From assembly GCA_022497145.1 (NCBI GenBank), contig MU385865.1, forward strand, positions 1 through 64,000: a DNA stretch of 64,000 nucleotides, read 5' to 3'. This stretch comes from Rostrohypoxylon terebratum. Its lineage: Eukaryota; Ascomycota; Sordariomycetes; Xylariales; Hypoxylaceae. This document shows, piece by piece, positions 32,841-43,176 of this stretch. Both the position numbers and the translations under genes were made by a program. The notes under the pieces are model-generated. The model was not told where the DNA came from. It did not search any database and saw nothing but the letters and a program-made list of their open reading frames with translations. Within the stretch, counting starts at the first letter, position 1; each line of letters starts with the position of its first letter.

Positions 32841-35800
32841 TCCATAATCCAAGCCTTGGTTTTCTCACCGATAGATGTGGAAACTCAGGTTGGCGTTTTG
32901 GGGCGACTTTTTATTGTCACTTATAAATTGATAGATATGGCTTCGCTTCCTCGTTCTTTTTCAGGAGTTGCTCTTGTGCGGAATCCTTCTTGCTGAACTT
33001 GATGTCCTCGAGCTACATAGTTACCTACCTACCTACCTACCTAGGTAATTATGACTGCCTCTTATTAAGTTGGTTTCAAAATTTTTGCATACGACCTTCC
33101 TTCCCAACATCGATGTCTTGTTAAGATCGGACATGCGGCACTCTCGTGAACTTGCCTTTTGCATCACTTTGGAATTGGGGATATGCGCCTCCAACGAACG
33201 ATATAAGTTAGAGAAGTGTCGCCACGATCGAGACTTCAGAAAGGAGACACTGGAGTCTATCATATCTATCAGCTGTTGTGAGTTTTATATGTTGGACTGA
33301 TGTTCATGATACCAACTTTGAGCATGCATGCTGCTCTGTTAGTATGTCTACTACCTTTATACCTAGGTCCTAGGTAGACAATTGGCTTTTCACCAACTTC
33401 ATAGCTCAACCCAGAAAATCAGAAAAACACTGCTGTCATATATCGCGTAGGGAGAAATATTTACCTGGCCTATCATTATGAATATTAGCGTGTTACTTCG
33501 TACTTCGGATGGATATCCGGACAGACGGGATCGAAGCAATTTAGGTCTAGCTGGTATGGTTTAGTTCCTTGCGTCGAAGGGTGGAATAATGCCGGTACCT
33601 CCGAATGATCCCTGAGTTCAACCGAAGTTTAGCAGAGACTAGGGGATAGCGCAGGATGTTTCCTGTGCTCCAAGAACGAGACCCCACGTATCCCCGCATA
33701 GCTAAGCCGACCTATCCCTAGATAGGAGATTCTTCCCCGCACGGAATCGAGCTTCTCCAACGAAACAATTTCTTTCGACGTAAATTTTCGACTTAAGCAT
33801 CCTTTCCCGAGGTCCGATCCCGAGTTCTTGGGGCGAAGGTCAGCGCCTAGACCCATGAAAACCAGCTGAGGTTCGAGAAGGCCCGATAGAAAGGAGCGGG
33901 ATATGACCAAGAACTCAAGGGTCGAGAGACCGGTCATCTTAAGTAAATGGAAATTGAACGAACGTTCGTCATCAGTCTACTTTGGGGCCATGAGGAGACA
34001 AAAGTTTGGCACAAGAGCCACTAAAGAAATAATACGATCTAGTAGTAGCATGACGTTTCCCCCAAATTCAAGGTTGTGTCAATCGTGTAGTATGTACCTG
34101 GTTGATACTGCTGTAATTGTTGATACATTTCCTAAAAAGGGTAGTCAAAACTCCGAACAGTTGCATCGAAGTCTTCCAATTCCTTGGCGCTGGCGTGTCG
34201 TGAATTTATTATTATGGAACTCTGTCTAGGTAGGTAGTACTATGTAGTTGTACACATTTAGACCACGCTTCGCGCTGGGACGAGGGGGATTTATCTTGAT
34301 CTTAGAACCGTTTGGGCACCGATGATGTTTCCCAAGTCATTTATTCTCAATCACATTGAAGTAGAATATAGCAACGAGTGAGAATATTATTGTTGTTTGT
34401 CAGTAAAAAAGCAACGTACCCATACCAATTTATAAAATGAAGCTACTATCGCAGGATCACCGAGCTTTTCGCCTTACCTTCCTAGTAGCTAGCTCCCCTG
34501 ACGATCTTTCCAGCCCAGTCAAGGCAGCGTTCCCTCGAAGGAGCGTGAAATATTATCAACTCGCTATCATAAGTGCTTTTCTCCGCACAGCTAGTAGGAC
34601 AACTACTTACGTAACGTGTAGAAATTGATTCTTGTCAGAGGATATGTCGCGCCTAGACATACATACACATTGGTGCCAATTTTTCTTTGGCAACGGTATA
34701 ACGGTCATAACGGTTACCCCATAAACACGGCATTCGCCGATAAGCTTAAGTCAAGCACTTGAGTAGTACACAACTGCGCTAAGCTACCCTACTAGGTAGT
34801 AATTCGGTACTTTTTTTGTATTTGGGGACATCACTTAGTACCTACTAGTAGTACCTTGACTTACCGGGCTCTTCTTATTCACCTAAAGGAAGTTTCGATG
34901 AATATTATTATTGCCCTGTAGTATTGCCCTTACTTTTTATGCAAGTTAAGTTAGCGTTAATTGGCAGATTGTTAGTGTAGGGAGCTATGAAGCCGTAGGA
35001 TGTACTTATTTTAACTTGTTAGATTTGTTTAGTCTTTAATTTCCACTGATCTTCTATCTTTATTCCAAAATCGGCCCTTTCAGTGATCCAACCCAGTTCA
35101 AATCTCCAGACTTTCCGAAATTTCTCTTTGCTTTGTCCGGACTTGTTTAGGTAGGTAACTCAGTTATTGTGCAATAAACATCCATCTAGGCACAAAGCTA
35201 ACGGCTCGTGTTTCCTAACATCCATGAGGTCACTCCTTGCAGCTATGCTGTACCAGTATAATGTAGGTGTGTACATGCGTAGATACTTCGCCGAACGCGT
35301 CTCGTCTGTTTTTCTTTAATAGTACATATTACCTGCTCGCCATACCTAGTAGTCACCATGGTTGCTCTAATCTCGAATCGGATCCATTGCCGCCCATCCA
35401 AGCTTGGATATGACATCTTCTCTAAGCGGAGAACCTTGCCTTTCGTAAGTTCGACTGTAACCATGCAGCATGGACGAGATGGAAAATTATGCTGACGGGG
35501 CTGACCAGGAAACCCTAGAAGCCACCGACATCTCACCTAGCTCTGCCATGGTGGCCATGGTGCATGCGGTTTGTTGATCACCCGATCCCCAAGCTTGCAG
35601 GGTACCTAGCTAATCCGGGAGAGGTACCAATGGACCCTTGACGTTCATAATAGTTATTAATACAGACCTTTGTTCAATCTTATTCTTTCTTCACTCCAGT
35701 CTCCAGCTGGTCCAACCCTCTCGACCATCAATTGCAATTCTATCGGGTAGTCCAACTACGGCCGCTTCCGTAATCTACTCCGGTCTGTTGAGCTGAGTTG

Positions 35801-35858
35801 AATTGACATCCTACCTATCAACGAGCTCTAGGATCGACCCGACCTTGCAATAGTCATA
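32841..35858. other. 3-kb intergenic region
   Basis: No recognised gene. Several frames of 60-110 codons lack motifs. It holds a CCTA tandem run ending in a palindrome (33022-33047) and AT-rich stretches (34800-35060). Pyrimidine-rich sequence near 35680-35720 precedes the GH3 gene and may be its promoter/leader. Confidence 0.5.
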
Positions 35859-38795
35859 ATGCGTTCCGCATCGTGGACCGCCTTATTGGCGGTCGCCGGC
35901 ACTGCAGTTGCCAGTACCGTGAGTTACCTTGCCTCCTCTCACTGTTTCAGCCCTCTGCGAATTACTGCCAATTTCGGGCATCCGTAGCTTCAAGAACTCC
36001 GGTACAAATGGCGTCTAACATCTTGTAGGTCGATAAGCGAGATCTGCCCAAATCCGATCCGTTTTATCCTTCCCCTTGGATGAGCCCTACCGCTAAAGGA
36101 TGGGAAGAAGCGTACGCCAAAGCTAGAGATTTTGTCTCCCAGCTTACTCTTGCGGAAAAGGTCAATTTAACAACTGGTGTCGGGTAAGTAGCTTTGTTTT
36201 GCATAACGTCCACGAGTTAAGAAATTGACGGGTTTGTAGTTGGGAGGGTGAGCAATGTGTTGGTCAAGCCGGATCGATTCCCCGACTCGGTTTCCGAAGT
36301 ATGTGCATGCAAGATTCTCCCGTGGGTATTCGAGACGCCGATTACGTCTCAGTTTTCTCTTCTGGTCAGACTGTAGCAGCCTCGTTCGACAGAAGCCTCA
36401 TGTACCGACGAGGACAGGCTATGGGAAGCGAAAACAAGATCAAAGGTGTCGATGTTCTTCTAGGTCCCGTCGCCGGCCCAATTGGTCGAGCCCCGGCTGG
36501 GGGACGTAACTGGGAAGGATTCTCTCCTGATCCTTACCTTACCGGTGTCGCAATTGGCGAGACCATCAAGGGTATTCAGGATGAGGGTGTTATTGCTTGT
36601 GCGAAACACTTTATCGGTAACGAGCAAGGTAGGAGGAAGTAGCCCGCTCTTTCGTGCAATAACTAACCGAAATCCAGAACATTTCAGACAAGTCGGCGAA
36701 GCTCAAGGCTATGGCTACAATATTACAGAAACCATCTCCGCAAACGTAATTATCCCACTCTCCTACTAAATCGCGTTTTTACTGACAGTCTTGACAGATT
36801 GATGATAAAACAATGCACGAATTGTACCTATGGCCTTTTGCAGACGCGGTGCGAGCTGGTGTTGGCTCAATCATGTGCTCGTACAATCAAATTAACAACT
36901 CTCAATCCTGCCAAAAGTAAGTGTTTGAGGAATTAGTCGCAACACGGGAAAATAACTAACACGGATCTGTTTTTAGCTCCAAGACTCTTAATGGCCTGCT
37001 CAAGGGCGAACTGGGATTCCAGGGATTCGTAATGAGCGATTGGCAGGCACAGCACTCCGGTGTATCTAGCGCCGTGGCTGGCTTGGACATGACCATGCCC
37101 GGAGACACCGAGTTCAACTCCGGACTCAGTTTCTGGGGTGCTAACCTCACTGTTGCTGTACTGAACGGCACTGTTCCCCAGTACCGAATCGATGACATGG
37201 CTATGAGAATCATGGCAGCTTATTTCAAGGTCGGCAGAACCGTGGGTAAGGAGCCTCCTATCAGCTTCTCCTCGTGGACCCATGACACCTTTGGCAGCCT
37301 GCACTACGCCGCTGGCGAGGGTTACCAACAGATCAACTGGCACGTAGAGGCTCAAGGAGACCACGGAGATCTTATCCGCGAAATTGGTGCCAAGTCGACA
37401 GTGCTGCTCAAGAACAACGGTGCCCTCCCGCTCAAGAAGCCCAAGTTCCTCGCTGTGGTCGGAGAAGATGCTGGTCCCAACCCCTTGGGCCCTAACGGCT
37501 GCTCGGACCGTGGTTGCGACAAGGGTACTCTAGCAATGGCGTGGGGCTCAGGATCTGCCGACTTCCCCTACCTTGTCACTCCCCTTGAGGCGTTGCAAGC
37601 GCAAGCTCTTGAAGATCGCACACGCATCGAGGGTGTCATTGACAACTCTGCGTCGGACAAAATCAAGGCTTTAGTCTCACAGGCCGACGCCACTGCTCTT
37701 GTCTTTGTCAATGCGGACTCTGGAGAGGGATACATCAACGTTGACGGCAACGAAGGTGACCGAAACAACCTCACACTCTGGGGCAACGGCGATGAGCTCA
37801 TCAAGAACGTTTCTTCGTGGAACAACAACACTATCGTCGTTATCCACTCTGTTGGCCCCACCCTCATCACCGACTGGTATGATTCACCCAACATCACAGC
37901 TATCGTATGGGCTGGTATACCAGGCCAAGAAAGCGGCCACTCGCTCGTGGACGTCCTATATGGAAAGGTCAACCCGGCCGGCCGAACGCCCTTTACCTGG
38001 GCAGCCAAGCGTGAAGACTACGGTGCCGATGTCATGTACGAGCCCAACAACGGCAATGGCGCACCGCAATTGGATTTCACCGAGGGTGTGTTTATCGACT
38101 ACCGTGCGTTAGATCGTGCCAACATTACACCGATCTACGAGTTTGGGTATGGTTTGTCGTACACGACATTTGAATACTCGGATATCCAGGTCGAGAAAGC
38201 CTACGACGCGGAATACAAACCAACAACCGGCCAAACCGCCGAGGCCCCCATCTTTGGCAACTTTTCGACCGAGCTCGAAGACTACGCCTTCCCTAACTCG
38301 TCTTTCCCCTACATCTGGCAGTACATCTACCCTTACGTGAACAACACATCCTCGCTTAAGGAGGCGTCCGCGGACCCGGAGTTCGGACAACCCGCAGAAG
38401 AATTCCTACCCAAGGGCGCCACGGACTCCACGAAGCAGCCCCTGAACCCCGCCGGCCCAGGCCTCAAGGACGAGTCCGGCGGCAACCCGCAGCTCTTCGA
38501 GACCCTGTACACGGTCACGGCGAAGGTGACCAACACGGGCAAGCTGGTCGGCGACGAGGTCCCGCAGCTGTACGTGTCGCTCGGCGGCGAGGACAACCCC
38601 CCGGTGCTCCTGCGCGGCTTCGACAGGATCACCATTAAGCCCGGCGAGACGGCCACCTTCCGCGCCACCCTCAACCGCCGCGACGTCAGCAATTGGGACA
38701 CCACCGCCCAGAACTGGGTCATCACCAGCGCCCCCAAGACCGTGTACGTCGGTCCCAGCAGCCGGAAGCTGCCGCTCAGCGCCTCGCTATCGTAG
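35859..38795 (+). CDS. GH3 beta-glucosidase, secreted
   Basis: Six exons, join(35859..35918, 36029..36183, 36240..36628, 36678..36745, 36798..36916, 36977..38795), give 869 aa, typical of fungal GH3 beta-glucosidases. Introns are 49-110 nt. Residues 1-19 are a signal peptide ending VAGTAVAS. The order of motifs is standard: [17 protein letters not shown], the [12 protein letters not shown] segment, [33 protein letters not shown], and GFVMSDW with nucleophile Asp285. The C-terminal sheet domain and a fibronectin-III-like domain ([19 protein letters not shown]) complete it. The enzyme hydrolyses cellobiose and other beta-glucosides outside the cell. Many N-glycosylation sequons (NNT, NIT, NSS) are present. 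The 3' part (38400-38790) is markedly GC-rich compared with the rest. Confidence 0.95.
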
Positions 38796-39515
38796 CTGGG
38801 TGGGCTTAACGAGTACATAGTTTAATAACTTGGGAACGTGGATAAAGACGTGTCCTACGTTGGCATATTGCACTTAATTTTAAAAGTAATAGTAATTGAA
38901 AGTAAAAGTCGCTCATCGTTGTTTTTCTGGGCTGTGAGAAAAATGCGCAGAGGTTTTTCTGATGCGTTTTGTCCGTTCCTACAGCGCCTATCGTCCACTA
39001 GCATCACTGAAATTCTATTGATACAAGGTTCCAGTCTTAAGGAAGCTTACAGGGGAATTTAGGGGCTGCGTGACGCGTGATTATAGCGATATTAGGCGGG
39101 AGGGTATTGGATGCGGCAGCCACCTGCACAGCTCCAGGGCTATGTGGAGAGCTATGGAGAGCGCCGTAACTCCACCGACAGCACCCTCCGTGGAGATTAA
39201 TCCCCTAAAATTACAGCGAGTTTGTGTATTAGTAAGCGTTTCAGGGCTTGTAGATTATGAACTGCCGGGGCGCTTCATTCATTACTTGCATTTCATCCGA
39301 TTACACCTCGCTCTTCACAAGAATCATCACATCTTAGTTTCTTCACAACCCAGAAGCGTCCGTAACTAAAACGTCATTTATTTAGGACGAGATTAACTGG
39401 AATACGGGCAAAGGTTTAACAGATCAGTCTAGCAAGTTCTCTTCTTTTCCCGGCTGACACCGATTTAAACAAAGAACGCCAGCCGTCGCCTCTTCCGACA
39501 CGGAAACTGGTGAAT
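38796..39515. other. Intergenic region between convergent genes
   Basis: No supported ORF. Presumed 3' UTRs of the GH3 and DUF1996 genes. Confidence 0.5.
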
Positions 39516-40663
39516 CTACCATCCGGGTAGGGTGGGGAGCCCTTGAGACAAAACAGTTAATATCGATTGCGCGTATGTATTAATAAGAATCGGGAAAGGG
39601 TATACTCACAGTCGTCACCAATGTCCTCCTTGACGCTCTGGGACTTGATGCAGTCGATGGCAGCCTGGTCCGTCTGTCGCTGCAGCGGCGCGCATCGGTC
39701 ACCGGAGCACTTTCCGTCCATGGCGCGCTGGAGCGCGTCGCCCTTCCAGCCGAAGAGGTAGTCGCCGTGCAGGCCGTATCCGGTGGTGTCGTTCATGCTC
39801 CAGACGAACGGCTGCGAGCCGTCCTCGGGCCACTCTGCCTTGTTGTTGAACGCGCGCGTGTCGAACATGATCTCGTACATGATCTGCGGCACCTTGACCG
39901 GGTGCGTGCTGGGGCACGCTCCGCCCGTCTCGAACGTGCCCGACGCCGGGTACGCCACGTGCGACTTGTGGTCCGGCGAGTCCAGGTTCTTGCCGTCCCA
40001 GCACGTCGGGAAGTGCACCGTCACTCGCCAGCCGCCGCCGCACGCTTGCTTCGGGAAGGCCTGCGTGTCTTGCCCCGTGCAGGGGGCCCCGCCGAACGGG
40101 TTTTGCTGCATGTTGGCTTCGCAGCGGTAGCACAAGCCCTTTTGCATCGTGCTGGCCTGTCGGTTGGTCGGGTCTCCGACGAGCATTCGGAAGCCCTGAT
40201 CAGCCGCAAAAAAAACTCACATTAGAAGCTTCTTTTCACCTGGGAGATAGGGACTTACCGGAGGGAAGGCTGTGACCTTGGCGCTGGGCTGGTAGCCACG
40301 GATGTAGTAGACGGTCATGCCGGCCTCGACACCCAGACCCAGGTTGGCGAATTGGGGAACGCGCTTGTAGGTTCCGTTTCGTGCGCGGAAGTACAGGTTG
40401 GCGGTCCAGTAGTTGGAGAAGTCCTCCGAGTACGTACAGCTCGTGCAGGTCGAGACGGTCGGGGGGTCATGGTCGTCGGGGTGCATGCTGGCGTTGAGCG
40501 AGTTACCTCCGATGATCTGGTGCATGTGCGCCGAGGGCATGTTGCCCGGCTCGACTAGGGGGTCGATTCGGTCGATGGTCAGCTGCGAGCATCCGAAGCG
40601 CATGAGCTCCTGCGCAGCGGCCATCTGGACCGCTGCGGCGAGCAGGGAAGATTTCAACAGCAT
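39516..40663 (-). CDS. Secreted DUF1996 protein
   Basis: Three exons, complement(join(39516..39541, 39610..40195, 40259..40663)), give 338 aa. Introns have GTAAGT and GTGAGT donors. The last exon is only 26 nt and supplies the ending WLPTLPGW. Residues 1-17 are a signal peptide (LLAAAVQMAAAQ). The DUF1996 hallmarks follow: a CSQLTIDRIDPLVEPG segment, SAHMHQIIGGN, repeated CTSC-type cysteines, YYIRGYQP, GFRMLVGDP, and a WRVTVHFPTCWDGKNLDSPDHKSHVAYP block. The family is secreted and widespread in ascomycetes. Its biochemical role is not established. The second exon is GC-rich, as are the other secreted-protein genes here. Confidence 0.9.
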
Positions 40664-43176
40664 CTTGTTTCCTGTCGTTCCTTGATACTCTAAAGGTTTG
40701 ATTGTGAGAAGGCGATGGTGCTTAGGAAAGGAAGAGGGAACGAGGCAACCGGCCGGGAAGGGAAGCTGGCAGGCCGTCCTACCTTTATTCTCCCTCCGAG
40801 GCGGCGCAGATCATGGTCCTCCGGATAAAGCCAAGGCGGACGGAGCGTCCAGAGTCCGCGGCTATTGGCTGGATAGCATGGCAATGCAACTGCCGCTCAC
40901 TGAAGCCTTGCCGGTTAATATAATCCTAGAATCTAGTGCCAGACCTGGGCGACAAATCTGATGCGAAGGTCGAAATTACCAACATTACCTACTACGGACT
41001 CATTCCTATTCTGACATATTAAGCGGGGGTAGAGGGCTCGGTAGTGTTCCAGTAGCCGAATCAAGCCTTCGTCTAGGCATCGCAACGTCATTGGACACAA
41101 GTCGAACGTCGAGTGAAGAGCACCCCTGACTGGCCAGAGACACGAGTTCATCTGAACGAATGGGCACGATTGCATGCCAGCATGTGCCGAGATCTCATGC
41201 TTTAAATTTATTTATATCCCCTTCCCAAATCGCACACTGGCAACCCAAAACGGCAATCATACGGCCCGAACATTCTTTGGGAATGATGGTCTGGCAGAGC
41301 CAAGGGCGCGTCGCACACGCGAAGGCCAATACACGTTTTAATATCTTTCCATTACCTATAAGCAATTATAAATCGGTAGGATGAAGGGCTTCCTATATAC
41401 TATGAGGAATGGGAGGCGCGTCTGCGTCATTACTTGCCTCCCCATTGCCCCTTATCACCCATGAAAGGGCCGAGACGGTGAGCCTACCTCTAGCTCATAT
41501 ACATCATATACAGAATGACAAATTCACGTGGCGAATAGGAGGCGGTCTAGCCGCCAGGCTTATTGCAAGGTCGCAATACCATAATTGAGCTAATATAAGG
41601 AACGAGGTGAGTGAGCTATTGTGAAGAACGCGTATTGGTTCTCACAGAGCCTCGGAATAATAGGCGGCGGCAGCAATGAGTTTGCCTTCAGTTCTAAAGG
41701 CCCATGCTATCCAGTACGATCTCTGCGATCTTTATCACAAGCTCTCGAAGATCTACCGTTTACCATCTATACGGACATACATAACGAATTGACCAGATTA
41801 CCTGTTCTGACAAACTACCGCTAAAGCTGCGAAAATTACATGCCCAGTAGATATAATCAGGGGGCCTCGCTTTCGGGTCGAAGATATGCTGTAGCCCAAC
41901 TAATTATTCTACTCCTTCATATCGGGGATACGAATAGAAATGGATAAAGGACCAACTGGAATCCAATATTTGAAGAAATTGGCAGCTGCCCACCCGCTTA
42001 TATTACAAATATCTACAATTCCGAGAAACTTTTGCGTTTTCCAATCACCTGATAGGTACCTAATTCCTAGATGTGTAGGTAATAATCCCTACAAAAATAA
42101 TCATCAGACGATTTCCAACAGAGGTATGTTCCCCTAGTCAAGTTTCTAGATATGATTTAGGGTTAGGGTTAGGAAAAGTTACGGAATCAGGAAAAACAGA
42201 CTCAGTCTTTTCGCCCGTCAAGCCCGCGTTCTTTACTTCCAATAGCAATTTATGGTCAATGTCGTTCATTTACTCCTGAAATATCATCATTGCTGGTGAG
42301 TACCGCGAGCTTTGTTGAGCTTTGTTGAACTTGATGAGCCCTCGAACAGCGTGTATGGGTTATCTAACCTGGTTACGTAATTCCATACAAGACTCCGTTG
42401 AACACCAATGTAAAGGAGTTAATTACCTAGTACGGTCTTCGTAAATTTAGGTTGCCAAAGACAAGGCATTTCTAGACATACCTATATAATACCTATCTAC
42501 TACCTAGGTGGAAGTAGGCGGGTAAGTAGAACAATAATTGATCGAGCCCTAGAGGCAGCCCCCTTAAAAGCCCTGTATCGAGACAGCCTAAATAGCGCTG
42601 GAATGGATAGCACTAGAGCCTACTACCTTATCCCCTAGAACAGCCCCCATCTAGGGCTCTGTAGTGAGGGAAATAATCACAACCTTAGGCACGATCAGCC
42701 GAGTCAAATCACATCCAGCACAAAAAAGCAACGCGATCTCGAACAAATACTATTTTCCTGCGTCGTGGTATCTACCGTAAATTCGACCTCCCCCACGGCA
42801 TCAATCTCAACAAAGTTCCAACATCCATTGCGCTCTCGTACCATGCCGATCCCACCTCAACAACTACCTAGTAGGCAAGTTCCAAAAAAAAAGTGAAGAA
42901 TCGCGACCTCCGCTTTTTTGCAAATTCGCATCCCAACCGTACGCCGCCGCGCATCGCCAATGCATTGGGTTCCATGCTAGGTATCTAGGTATCTAGGTAG
43001 GCATCTGTAAAAGAGGAAATAAAAAAAGCGAACGATTAAGTATGGACTAAGAAGGGATGGGAAGTCCATCGATTAGAGTGGAGGAGTCTAGGGAGGATGG
43101 AATGTGACCACAACCTCAGCATTCCGCATGATAACCCATAAATATTGGCAGTCCCCGCAGGAACTGCCGCCTTCAG
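40664..43176. other. 2.5-kb intergenic region
   Basis: No recognised gene. It includes a short interstitial TTAGGG array (42157-42173) and TAGG repeats near 42485-42535 and 42978-43003. Confidence 0.5.
42157..42173 (+). repeat. Short interstitial telomere-type repeat
   Basis: Two full TTAGGG units and a partial third (TTAGG) in tandem. TTAGGG is the usual telomere repeat of filamentous ascomycetes. Confidence 0.8.

Noticed and set aside
33629..34229. Overlapping 102- and 108-codon frames on opposite strands
   Set aside because: Neither has a motif or plausible splicing; typical chance ORFs.
39767..40225. 152-codon frame antisense to the DUF1996 gene
   Set aside because: Arg/Val/Ala-rich shadow of a GC-rich coding strand.
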